A stretch of 64,000 bases of DNA from NCBI GenBank assembly GCA_021229015.1, contig CM037794.1:43047126-43111125 (forward strand), given 5' to 3'. A program made the position numbers and the translations under genes. Source of the stretch: Solen grandis (Eukaryota; Mollusca; Bivalvia; Adapedonta; Solenidae). Of the stretch, positions 1 to 11,249 are shown one piece after another. Under the pieces are notes generated by a model that did no database searches, was not told where the DNA came from, and was given only the letters and a program-made list of their open reading frames with translations. Numbering within the stretch: position 1 is the stretch's first letter; every line of letters starts with the position of its first letter.

Positions 1-95
1 CAAGATGTGGATTTGGCATATTCTAATGGAAATCAGCAAATTTATGGTTCTAGTGCCAATAATTTCCAATCTGAATCATAGCAGCTGGCCTTCAG

Positions 96-252
96 TACTG
101 TAAAATCATTTATTTTTGTTGACCTTAAATTTTGTGGAATCTGTGATTAAATCAATTTCGTTGGTACATATATTCGTGAAACCTTTTTGGATGAAGTCAT
201 CCAAGAAATCAACGAAAATTAGTTCCCTACGAAAATTAATGATTCTACAGTA
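96..252. mobile_element. Palindromic MITE family D, copy 1 (shortened)
   Basis: Opens with TACTGTAAAATCATTTATTT and closes with AAATTAATGATTCTACAGTA, which are inverted complements of each other apart from a few changes. The interior is shorter than in the copies at 3723-3933 and 61406-61619 but shares the words for AAATTTTGT(G/T)GA and ATTCGT/ATTCCGT. It is too small to encode a protein. Confidence 0.7.
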
Positions 253-722
253 TTACAGATTTCAGATGAACATTTCCAAGGCTCAGAGCAAAACTGTCGT
301 AACTTATTCTTTTATAACTTATGACTGTTTTGCGCTGAGCTCTCGATTTTCTCTTTGATTGTTTGGAATAAAAAAAAATAATCATGAATGATATATCATT
401 CACCATGAAATATATGATGTTATCATTTTTATGCAGTTCCTGTCTGTCTATTTAAAAAAACAAAACAATTTGCTTGCATAAATGGGTTAAAGATTTTAAG
501 GAAGGATGTCAGAAGGAAAAATATGAAAAAGCGATAAAAAAATACATTCCTGTATTTGATATTTGCCTATTTTTTGTAAAATTTTATATCATTATACCCC
601 AACATATGAAATATATGGGGGCTATAATTGAGTCATATCTGTTGGTATGCCAGTTGGTCGGTCTGTAGACGAGATTTGTCCGCCCTATTTCTCAGCTTCC
701 TTTGCTTGGATTTTGATGAAAC

Positions 723-947
723 TTAACGAGACTGATAAGTACCTTGCCTAGTTGAGCATATTGTTGACACTTCAGGATTCACTTTGTCTTGAATGAGTTG
801 TAGCCCTTTGTTATATTTCTCAAGACTGTCTAACATGGTGACAGTTACCATGACTACGCGGTATCTGGGGGTATTCATCATCTTCAATGATAATTCTTGT
901 TTCACTTGATCATAAAAAATACATTTATTTTTCACTTTAGGCATCAC
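723..947 (-). other. Unassigned open frame, possible retro-fragment or exon
   Basis: An open frame of about 74 codons with fairly balanced amino-acid composition. It contains a run predicted as a short helix with K, E and Q (roughly residues 40-60). I recognise no family. It lies just upstream of the nuclear-receptor exon on the opposite strand. It could be a piece of an old retrotransposed gene, or chance. Confidence 0.2.
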
Positions 948-1060
948 AATTCACAAAGATATGTTTTTCTATGACAACTAGTAAAATAAAACATTATCTT
1001 ACATTGTAATAAACAACTAACCTGGTTAACATTTTAACACATGTGTTCATATAATTGCAG

Positions 1061-1299
1061 GTCGCAAAGGACTGAAGGAACCGAGGAAAGTAGCAGCTGT
1101 CCAGGATAGAATGATCTCGGCCATGCACTATCTTCTCTCTCTTCGCGATCCTAATAAACAACTTCATATGAACGACATCGTCAAATGTCTCATTCCACTG
1201 CAGGAACTCTCCGGATGGGAGACAAAAATAGTACAGGAACTGTTTGAAGTGTGGCCGATCTCCACCGAGCACAACTTAGTAAGAGAGTTTTATTCATGA
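1061..1299 (+). CDS. Last coding exon of a nuclear-receptor-like protein (ligand-binding domain C-terminus), partial
   Basis: An acceptor (ATAATTGCAG, ending at 1060) precedes an open frame that enters two bases into a codon and runs 79 codons to TGA at 1297-1299. It opens with R-K-G-L-K-E-P-R-K-V, the usual lead into helix 9 of nuclear-receptor ligand-binding domains (compare R-x-G-L-x-x-P in NR1 and NR4 receptors). A long amphipathic stretch follows, then L-V-R-E-F-Y four residues before the end, which fits the AF-2 activation-helix pattern (two hydrophobics, x, E, two hydrophobics). This would be helices 9-12, which bind ligand and coactivator in the nucleus. Upstream exons (zinc-finger DNA-binding domain, helices 1-8) would lie left of the window. 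The subfamily cannot be assigned. Family assignment rests on helix pattern and AF-2 only, so it is moderate. Confidence 0.55.
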
Positions 1300-3107
1300 G
1301 TATGTCAAGCGATGAGAAACTGTGACGGAATATTTTGTGTAATAATTGATAAAGTGATGATAGATTATAGGTGGGTACAAAAAAAAAGAGGAAAGCACGC
1401 TTTGAGGATAGATTAGTTAGAAATTGGTTCCGCTGAATTTTCTGATTGTGTATCTGTCTGCCTGTCTGCTTCTTTTTCTTTCTTTCCGTCCATAGTATTC
1501 TCCATGAGAGCGCAAATCTGAAAGAATCAGTTTTTCTTGATTGATGTGTAGAACAAAATAATTAGTTTGGTAGAGAGTAAAAAAATACAACAGCTGGTAT
1601 TTAAAGTAAGTTGTCTTGAACATAGGCTTTTAGGTACATATATGTTGTTGTAGGTTTTGTTATTCACAATTGACTATTCATAAGTTGAAAAATAATGTAC
1701 ATCCAAACATTTGTTAAGGGGCCAGAAAAAAAAATGTAGCCAACTTTTAAGATTCCAGGAAATAATTGTAATGGTTTACTATGTCCCAACTTAGCATAGG
1801 TTGCCATGGTAATGTATGTGACTGTGGTTTCAATGGTCATGGGTTTGATCCTGGGGGGTGGGGGGTCAAAACATCTCATGACCTTCCCAGGCACAAAAGT
1901 ACTTGTGCAACCCAGGAACTATCCAGAAGGATTAGTGAAAGTTTTAAGAATTTGTTTCCTGGTTTCAATATTAAATAGAATTTAACTAAAGGGGAGGAGG
2001 GTTTATATTGAAATCATTCAATTTTTCCCATTATACAAAAAGTTTGCATACATTTGCGTCAGGGTAATGTAACAGGGATATTTATCATTGTCTTTGATAG
2101 CATTAATTATTCCTCCATGTTTTTAGCCACCGGCTCTTAATGGCCACTTTTGTTTGTTCCTTTGAATGGATATTTAAGACATATTTGACCATTGATGATC
2201 TTGGTCAGTAGCATTATACAAAATATTGTAAATATATGTTCTTTGCTGTACAAAATCTTCATAAGGTTCATATAGTGGTAAAAAAGAAGAAAAGTAATTA
2301 GTTGTTTAGAAATAAGATTAGAATAACCTCTGCCCATTACTTAGCTTTAAACTATTTTATTTTTTAAATGACTCAATTTTTGGAAGAATGTGTACCGGTA
2401 TGTACTTGATTTTTTTTGTTTTTTTTTTAGAAACAATTTCTTGTTTATTATTTGGATTTGAATTCCAATAGACAGTACCAAAGCCATTAAATGAATAAAA
2501 TTTAATCCTTTTCCTCTATTGCAAACAGAGCAGTCCCAGATCAGTGGGGTCTCCTTTATTTGTTTATACAGTTATGTAGAGTCAACACACTCTGTATGGC
2601 GAACAAAAGTTCATTGTTTCATATACAATTTTAAGTTCAGTAAATTAATATTCATCAATTCATACATTTTTACATGAATATTCATGAGGTAAAGGATCAC
2701 ACTGCAGTATCCACCTGAGGCATGTCACATGAGATAAAGTGTCGAATATAAGTCACATGCAGGCATGTTTCTGAAAATATTGACCTTCAAATGGTCAAAT
2801 AACCATCAGGCAGCTACCACTTTTATAAACTTTAGAAGTCTTTTTATTCCGTCTGTCAATACTAACAGAAATGATTTCCATCTGACAAAATTTCTTGCAG
2901 GATTTTGCTGAACAAAGAAGGAAATATTTGAGAAAAAAAAAAGCTTTTGAACTGAAATGTTTCGAAAGATATTTGAAACATCTGCTTCAGTACTTTAGAT
3001 AAGGGATGAATTCAAAAATGAAATTCAGCTCTGATGCAAGAAGTTGACATGTTGGAACTACTGTTAATTATATGATGATAATCATAGTAGCTGATTCTTG
3101 CTTATTT
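1300..3107. other. Intergenic sequence downstream of the receptor exon
   Basis: Presumed 3' UTR followed by AT-rich intergenic DNA. Around 1781-1980 there is a fragment with a C2H2-like shadow frame and a run of G (1853-1865). Poly-T and poly-A tracts occur at 2410-2430 and 2933-2941. No gene is supported. Confidence 0.5.
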
Positions 3108-3308
3108 TAAGGTAATCCATCCATCAATAAATTACAATCATGGTCATTCAAATGCTTAAAAAGATTTCTGTGTGGATGCAAGCATCCATTGACTTGGAGT
3201 TACAGGCTCTTTTGCTTTAAGTCTATAAAGGCTTGCATTTACTATAAAATTTCCATGATCACTTGATGGACCATGATCACAATTTAATGATAGAAGGATT
3301 ACCTTAAG
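3108..3308. mobile_element. Palindromic MITE family C, copy 1
   Basis: Starts TTAAGGTAATCCATCCATCA and ends in its inverted complement (GAAGGATTACCTTAA). Between them are the inverted word pairs ATCATGGTC/GACCATGAT and GCAAGCATCCATTGACTTGG. Related copies are at about 17192-17385, 21142-21343 and 30207-30385. It has no coding capacity, and the autonomous parent cannot be named from this copy. Confidence 0.75.
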
Positions 3309-3722
3309 CCAATTTCAGAGTACTCAGTAGATCACCATGTTTGCAAACAGTTTTGTTTTTTCTCGCACTCAAAATTAACTGCACTTTTTTTTGTCAAATC
3401 ACAGTTAATGTATCCTTGAGTCTTATTGCACACAAACTCTCATCATGCAGAGGATTCTGGAGAGAAAGACAATGAAACCCAATCAATTTTATACAGCTTA
3501 CTAATGTCCTCTTAAATAACTCTTGTGCGATTAACTGCAAAGTATATGTACTAGCGGTAGCGGTAAAATACAAAAACAGCATTATTTATTACATGATTAA
3601 AAAATAATTCAATTTTATTGGTCCAAGCCCCATGTTCTTGAAAATATGAAAGGACTTAAGTATGATTTTCTTATTCAGACTTTATCTATGTCCATTAGTT
3701 TCAATAAGGGATTTGAGTAGGA

Positions 3723-3933
3723 TACTTTGAAATCATTAATTTTCATGGAACACAATTTTCATCAATTTTGTGGAAGGCTTTATCCACAAATATTAATCCC
3801 CACAAAAACCTGTCTCTTATATAGACCTCATGTTTTTTAGAACATAGATCTACAAATAAATGTGTTCAAGAAATTCCCTTGGGTGCATAATTAACAAAAT
3901 TTAATGTCAATGAAAATTAATGATTTTTTAGTA
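3723..3933. mobile_element. Palindromic MITE family D, copy 2
   Basis: Ends are TACTTTGAAATCATTAATTT and AAAATTAATGATTTTTTAGTA. Inner words such as GAACATAGATCTACAAATAA and AGACCTCATGTTTT are found, in reverse orientation, in the copy at 61406-61619. This shows one dispersed family that can sit in either direction. Confidence 0.75.
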
Positions 3934-4221
3934 TTCAAACTTGTGATTGAGAATGTACTTGCATATTTTTGATAACACTTGACTTGGCTTTTCCTTTGTC
4001 CATGAAATATATTTTCATATTCATGTCGTTATTTGGGAGGCTTTTCCCCCAGTATATGTTAGCTTCTAAATAAAGCACAGCCCTTGTATGCTATGGTCTT
4101 GTAAACGCGAGGCGCGTAAATATCAGTAAATATCGCTTCAGAGTTCATTATTGTATTATTTTGTGTAATATATTATTATATATTGTATGATATAGTACTG
4201 TGCCTTTTTTCTGAATGATTT

Positions 4222-4891
4222 TTAGCTCACCTGAGCACAACGTGCTCAAGGTGAGCTTTTGTGATCGCCCTTCGTCCGGCGTCCGTCGTCGTGCGTCGTC
4301 AACAATTTGCTTTAAACGACATCTCCTCTGAAACCGCTGGACAGAATTTAATGAAACTTGGCAGGAATGTTCCTTGGGTGAGGCTCTACAAAAGTTGCTA
4401 AAATTAAGTTGATCCATATAAAACTCTGGTTGCCATGGCAACAAAAAAAAATAAAATGAAAACTATAAAGATCATCTTCTTCAAAACTACTGGCCAGATT
4501 TTAAAATAAATTGGTACAGATGTTCCTTGGGTCAACCTCTACCAAAGTTGCTAAAAAAAATTCCGATCTGTAAAAAACATGGCCGCCAGGGGCGGGGCTT
4601 ATTTGCCTTATATGTATATAGGGAAAACTTTTCCTGTGAAACCACTGGACAGAATTGATTAAACTTGGCAGGAATGATCCTTGGGTCAACTTTCACAAAA
4701 GTTCCTAAAATAAACTTGATCCATATAGAACTCTGGTTGCCATGGCAACAAAAAGAAAAAAATATGAAAACTTTAAAAATCATCTGCTTCAAAACTACTG
4801 GCCAGATTTTAAAATAAATTGGTACAGATGTTCCTTGGGTCAACCTATTTATCTAAGGTGAGCGATTTAGGGCCATCATGGCCTTCTTGTT
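4222..4891 (+). mobile_element. AGCTCACCTGAGC element (pearl/Helentron-associated type), copy 1
   Basis: Begins with a near-perfect palindrome (AGCTCACCTGAGCA, 5-base loop, TGCTCAAGGTGAGCT at 4224-4258). A conserved GTCCGGCGTCCGTCGTCGTG segment follows, then two imperfect repeats of about 180-190 bp (each with GGCAGGAATG, TTCCTTGGGT, GGTTGCCATGGCAAC). It ends GGGCCATCATGGCCTTCTTGTT, with a short GGCCATCATGGCC hairpin just before the end. It does not encode protein. Confidence 0.8.
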
Positions 4892-5439
4892 ATGAAGTTG
4901 TAATTTTAAAATTTCATAAAATGGTAGATTTACATTGTAATAGTGGAAATGATCATGTGTTTTGTCCAGATTTTTTCTAACGTTTTCAGACTTATATAGA
5001 TTTTATCTTTGTGATATATTCTTTAAATGTTTATGGTCAAAAGTAGTTCAAGAATCCACATTTGAATTAGAAAGTAGGAAGGAGAACACAAGATAAAGAG
5101 ATATACTAAGTAAAACCAGAACATAGGATAGGAATACTAAACATTATAGATTATTTTTAAAGTTCATTTATTATTTTTGTTTTATTTTAATTATTATTCA
5201 ATAGCAAGTTTAAAATGGGGATAAGGCCATTATTAAAATTGTTTGATTGCTGTGCTCCTACCTAGAACTTTTTTAGCTTTGTAGGTAAGATGGAATTTTA
5301 TTTTAACTCTGACTATATCAATGTCAAAGCTGAATGGCCTTAAAATGAAGGGATACACATATTACTTATGAACAGAATGAGCGAAATTGCTTTAAAGAGT
5401 GTAATCAGCGAACTGAAAACAGGAAAGTGATCAGTTGCA

Positions 5440-5960
5440 GCAAGGCAAACAAACATATATTTAATGGTGGCCAAATGTATGTTTGAAGATTTAGTTTGCA
5501 TCCAAACCTTTCATCAAGTTCAAGAAATGGACATTATATGGGAGGTAGACACATATTTTTTCCTATTGAGACAGAATGTTGTTGACAGCATTAATGTACT
5601 GGTATTTTATTCGAATGTCAAGGTCACTGTTGCTAAAGATGAAAATCACTTGTTAGATTTCACATCTTGCCAAAAACTTAGCCATATAATTAAGGTAGTT
5701 TGAAACTAATCAGTACATAATTATACACAAGTTGGTTTGTTTTTGATGTAACTTAAGCATATTTTTTGGTCAAGGTCATTCTTTCTTAAAATAGAAAGTT
5801 GAATTTCATATAAGGACTGTAGCTTAGTAATGCTTACAGAGTTTGTTATTCACAAAACAAGACATGAATGGTCTTGCATAAAAGCTAAGGTTTTTGGCTA
5901 TAATCTCAAGGTTGCTGCTTCTAAAAATAGATTTTAGGGGTCAAATTTGCATGATATTAC
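5440..5960. repeat. Degenerate tandem-repeat element
   Basis: Roughly 180-200 bp units recur. Each carries a variant of GGTCAAGGTCACTGTTGCTA followed by AAAAATAGAAA (about 5619, 5769 and 5909). A short open frame over 5464-5703 is a by-product of the repeat and is not supported as a gene. Confidence 0.5.
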
Positions 5961-6549
5961 TCACTTTTCACAGTTTTTAATTTATTTTCATTTTTTTTAT
6001 TCTGGAAATCTGTTCCTTTTACCTTTAACTATTAATGAAAGGAAAACCTTGGATTTTATTGACGAATCATATTCCATGTGAAATGAATTAAGGTTAATTT
6101 TCTCTTCATTTTTCGTTACTGTATGAAGTGTGCTGAATGATTTGTATTGTCTCACAAGATGCAAAATCTGTCTCAATAGCTAAAGCATGATCCTGGAGCT
6201 GCATAACCATCTGCAGATCCAAAAATGATTGGTTTGGACCCTGTTTGGGCAAAATCAAAACTTTAATTCCCTTGCATAAAGTACTAGTCCAACCCATGAA
6301 CCCTTTAGAAAGGTCAGGTCAGTGTGGTTCTAACAAAACCCACCAAGACTCAATACCTACTGATATACTTTTGATAAAGATTTTTTTCTAGATAGAATAA
6401 AAAAAAAATGAAACATTGAAATTTCTTAAAAGTGTGTTATTGTTAAACACTGAATGTGCTTGAGGTTGATTTATTGTGAATGTTCTATCATTGAAAATTT
6501 AAAGTGAGAGAGTCTAGAATGCATGTAAGGTACATATATCAAGGGCATG

Positions 6550-6604
6550 GTGCAAAACTATTGTAACTACATATAAATAAAGAGTTACAATAGTTTTGCA
6601 CCAA
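6550..6604. repeat. Hairpin (20-bp arms)
   Basis: GGTGCAAAACTATTGTAACT at about 6550-6569 is followed by its exact inverted complement ending CACC near 6602, with a loop of about 14 bases. Weaker outer arms (GTACATATATCAAGGGCATG / TCCTCGATATACGGTAC) flank it. A diverged relative lies at 61241-61312. Confidence 0.75.
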
Positions 6605-6740
6605 GTCCTCGATATACGGTACTACATGCATAGAAATCATAGTGCTGTAATTATAAATATGTTATACTTTTATTTTAATGAGTTCAAGTTTTTATGAGGA
6701 ATTAAAGATGAAGAAAAAAAGTGAAGATTATTTCACTTTT

Positions 6741-7728
6741 TTAGCTTACCAGAGCACAACCTGCTCAGTGTGAGCTATTGGGGTCACCCTTTGCCCATCA
6801 TCCATCGTTGTCTTGTCGTGCAGTGTCAACAAGTTTATTCAATTTAAAAGACATCTCCTCTGAAACTGCTTGGTAGATATTGATGAAACTTGGCATGAAT
6901 GATCCTAAGGTGGTCCTTCACAAAAGTTGCTACAATAAACTTCTTGATTCATGCAGAGCACTGGTTGCCATGGCAACCAACAATTTTACTCATAAAACTT
7001 CAAAAATCTCTGAAACTCATGGTCAGAAGTTAATTTCATTTGGCACACATGGTCATGACTGTTTACCATAATTGCTAAAATACTGTTGCTCCCTTGAAAA
7101 ATGAGGCCACTAGGGGGTCAGCTAGTTTCCTTATATACTCTTTATAGAAAATTTCCTAATTCTTTTTCTGTGAAACTAATGGTTATAATTTTATTTCTTT
7201 TGGAACAAATCATGGCAACCTCAGGACTGTCTACCATAATTGCTAAAAATAAAGTTGATCCCTTGAAAAATGAGGCCCCTAGGGGGTTTGTTAGTTTCCT
7301 TATATTCTCCATATAGAAGATTTCAAAAATCTTCTCCTATGAAACCATTTGTTAGAATTAAATTTCTTTTGGCATGTATGGTCACCTCATGGCTGTCGAC
7401 CAGAATTGCTTAAAGTTGATCTCTGGAAAAATGAGGCCCCTAGGGGGCAGCTGGTTTCCTTATATACTCTATATAGAAAAGTTCAAAATTCTTCTCTTCT
7501 AGAACTAAAGTTCAGAATTAATTCTTGTTTTACACTTATGTTTCATAAGCATTTTTATCCTTTGAAAATTGAGGCCTCGAGATGATTGACTTACCTAAGA
7601 ATTCTTTGCTTTTGAAATTTGAGTCTGGTTGCTGCTGGAAAAAACTGGGTAAAATAAAGTGACTTGAATGGTTTTAATTAAGCTTATGTACTCTGGTTAG
7701 CGATCTAGGTCCACATGGCCATCTTGTT
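6741..7728 (+). mobile_element. AGCTCACC element, copy 2 (diverged)
   Basis: Same 5' palindrome in degraded form (AGCTTACCAGAGC ... GTGAGCT) and same 3' end (GGTCCACATGGCCATCTTGTT). Four internal units of about 165 bp each contain GAGGCCCCTAGGGGG and TTTCCTTATATACTC. Short open frames across it are repeat shadows. Confidence 0.75.
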
Positions 7729-9470
7729 TTTGAATATACATGGTAGCTTATTTTTATTGATTTTAATAGAAATTATTTTATGATAAATATTGTTTATGTT
7801 TGATAAAATTTTTGTATATATGCATGTATGTTATGATTATTGTTTAACTGTTTGTATATTTTGGTTTCAGCCTCCTTTAAATGAAAGTAGCTACATTTTA
7901 ATGAGATTTATCTAAAAAGGACATTGAATTTTGATTTATGCAATCAGAAAAGCAAATGTCTTATGCAAAATAAGGCACCAGAGTTTTTTTGCTCTAGTTA
8001 TTTACTGGTAATTCCATACTTGTATTTTACATATTAATCTTTTTCCTTTATAAAAAAATTTTAATTTTAATTAATTTTAAAAAAAAAAAAAAATAAAGTT
8101 TAAACTGATTTTTTCCTTATACTCTTATAGATTATTTTGTTCATAAATTCACTTAAAAAGTAATTACATCAAAATATAGCTTTAAGTTTGTTTCTTTGAA
8201 GAGGTATTTCTAATGATGTTGTATTTGATTTTTTTTTCCATAGATATAATTGATGTTAATATACCTTTATTTCTTGAAACTTTTTCTGCCTAAGCACATT
8301 TTTGAAAGGTTTTTGGCTCTTGAAGTGAAAAACAAAAAATCTGCTACAAAATTTAATGCAATATTAGTAAGCATTTTTGTTGTACCTAATTTTTTTAACA
8401 GATGTAGAGAGGTTTCTTTTTTTCTTCTTTTTTTCTTAATTTGATATAAAGTAGAAATTAAAATTTTTTTTTTTTGTTAAGTTTTTCTTTTGGGTTCAGT
8501 TTTATTTCTTGATGCATGTATATAAAGGGAAAATAGTACCGTAGTATATCTTTTTTGTTAAGTTTTTCATTTGATTTTAATTCGTTTTCTTGATATTTAA
8601 AGGGGAAAATAATTGGCATTTTTATATTTTCTTTGTATATTTTTTTTTCATTTCAAAAGAATATATTTACTTTTTTTTTATTTGAAAAGAATATATTAAA
8701 AATAAAAGGAATTAAAAATCCAGAGTCTCATTCTGAAATATAGACTCTAGATATTGATGAGTTAGGAACCAGATAGAAGATGCATCAAAGTCAATTTCTA
8801 GAAGTAGGTGTTACACTGGACCCTTCAAAATCCTGTCATATTCCCTGTGCTAGCTCCAACACCATCTTTGTATTTATGGTGGGACTAAACATTTCCATAT
8901 GATGACTATGTAGATTCCTGGACCTGTCTAGTGTGAACAGATATATTCAGGTATACTTACAGGCTGTCTAATAGCTACACTTGAGATAACAGATTATAGT
9001 AGTCAATGGTTTACCTGATTTATACAAACTCATGGTTTTGTTTGTTAGCAACTGACTAAAATAGCCATGAAAAGGGGGGTTTGGGCTAAAAAATTCACTG
9101 CTGAAAACTAAAAAGGTGCCTTATAATACAAAAGCCAATAGAATTTTGACCAGCTCTGACTCCCATATGTTACTCCATTTGATTTGCCAAATTGAACATG
9201 TACATAAACCTATGGCATTAAGATTTTTTTGGTGTATGTTAGAAATAAAAATACAACTGAAATATCTTTTTTTTTCCAGTATACATGTAGTTAGATTTTA
9301 AACTTTATTGGATTCTTTAAAGCAAAAAATTAACCTACTTCATTCCATTTTAACTACACGATATGTCAAGAATGTGCATAATATCTAAATATTTGTACCA
9401 GAGAGTGTTCTAACTTGACAATCAGATTCTAGTTGTAAAAATATTTTCTTTAACTCGATTATCCATAAAC
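7729..9470. other. AT-rich intergenic stretch
   Basis: Very AT-rich, with many homopolymer A/T tracts (8080-8093, 8464-8476, 8640-8650) and two related words TTTTTTGTTAAGTTTTTC at about 8470 and 8550. I see no gene or structured repeat here. Confidence 0.5.
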
Positions 9471-9476
9471 CGTAGT

Positions 9477-9740
9477 GGGAGCCTCCGTGGCCAAGTGGTT
9501 ATGTAGTCTACGACTTTTTATCCCTTAGCCTCTTGCCGCTGTTGATACAAGTCCCAGTTTGATCGACTCAGAGTTTTCATGCAAGGAAGCCTTCCAGCTG
9601 GCATGCGGAAGGTCAGCGGTTATATCTGGGTGCCTCTATGCACTCACGGTCTTCCAACACCGGTTGTTAGCATTACGTCACTATTTGACTGAAACACTGT
9701 CTCCAAATCAATCTACTGACACATTTTTGTAGTGCCATTT
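9477..9740 (+). mobile_element. tRNA-derived SINE family A, copy 1
   Basis: The head GGGAGCCTCCGTGGCCAAGT followed by GGTTA resembles a tRNA-Ser A box. A degraded B box (AGTTTGATCGACTC) lies about 60 bp later. The body GGAAGCCTTCCAGCTGGC and GCGGAAGGTCAGCGGTT is shared with partial copies at 46773, 58895, 59935 and 63590. A 28-base T run (about 9750-9778) follows. Confidence 0.75.
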
Positions 9741-9744
9741 TTTG

Positions 9745-9778
<34 letters not shown>

Positions 9779-10949
9779 GCTTCTCTCTCTCTTTTGGATG
9801 CACAGACTAATCGTATTTGAATGTGAGTGCCTTTTGTTATGATTGTTGTTTTGACATTTAAATTATAGTGCTGAATCGTGTAATTAATTTGATCATCAGA
9901 AATAAAGTGAAGTACATTATATGTGTCTGTCTTTCTCGATCTCTATCCTATATTTTGAATTTCTCATCTTTCCCTCGCTCGTTGGTAATTCTGTTACATA
10001 GTAGATCCCTTCGTCGGAAACCCAGGTTAAATTACTCCGTTTCACGTTGTGGGAAAAATGGCAATCAAAAACGTCGTTTTATTAAAGGCCCAGTATGTTT
10101 CTTACAGCAGTGTATATTCCTCGGTGTGTACTACAGATTTATTACGAAATGCAATGTACATACGTACACATTGACGACAACGTTACTACAATGCATAGAT
10201 AAGAAAGAATCTTTTACTTTATTCAATTGTTTAAAAAAATAACTAATTTGATATACCAATTGATATCGTAGCAGGTAATCAAATCGTATTTTGACATCCA
10301 TCGCGTAATTTTATCAACATTTTCAATGCATTTAACTGTTATTTTACAGCAGATATTTGCACAGTATGCACCATTTGTGTTCGTCCACGATATATCAATG
10401 TTATATTTTCTTTTTTCACGAAAATAGGATCATCATGAAATACAATGGGCCTTTAAGACTTTTCCCGGATTCCAGATAATAGGAACCTACGCTCGCATAA
10501 ATAAACATATAGGCAGCTTCGCGTTGGACATCCTGTCACATCCAACTTTGGCCCTAAAACACCAAACTCCAAACAAAAGAGCCATACCAGTGCCATTTAT
10601 AAAGATTAACATGTCGCGACCGAAGATCAAACCTATAACCTCCCTGTGGCAGGCGCTCTAACCATTTATTCTCTATGACCAGTGTCATTTGCCTTTCAGT
10701 GACATTTCCGACATTTTATGATTCTAGTTGATAACTATCGAGTTGGTGTTAAACCAATGAATAGGTGCACAATACCTCGACAAGCAACATTACACGTGGG
10801 TATTTCTCTCCACAATTTTCAACAAATATTTTGGTGGGAATTCCCGGTTCTGTCATTTATTGGCAATATAATTATATGGCTGAAGGGGCACATTTTGATA
10901 TTTTGTTTGTTTAATAGGTTGGACATCCTGAGCACCGACAGTTTTGTTT

Positions 10950-11245
10950 GTGTGGTATAACATCACGCCGATAGTCATTTCAGTCATTTTGAGACGATGT
11001 CTACTTGAGGCAGATATAGTGCTGCCACACTGAGACATGTGTACCAACATCACATTATCTTGACACCAGTCCAACCAGTCCTGAATACCCTTATTATTAG
11101 TATGCTGAATCAAGCAAGGAGCTTCCATACCATTACTGAACCCACCACATCCCAAAATTTGGCCAACGTGACCTGTACTTAAAGTTATTCAATTAATGTA
11201 GCATGTCGCAGCCAATGTTTGAACCCACAGCTAAATGATCCCTAT
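10950..11245 (-). mobile_element. SINE family B, copy (reverse orientation)
   Basis: On the minus strand the 3' part reads ATGACTGAAATGACT, preceded by the body words CTGCCTCAAGTAGACATCG and GTGGCAGCACTATATC. A tRNA-like B box (GTGGGTTCAAACATTGG) lies near 11216-11232. The same body is in the copies at 21790 and 60595. Open frames on either strand here are not genes. Confidence 0.7.
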
Positions 11246-11249
11246 GCAA

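Noticed and set aside
994..1272. 92-codon minus-strand frame opposite the receptor exon
   Set aside because: Shadow of the plus-strand exon, which has the acceptor and the AF-2-like motif.
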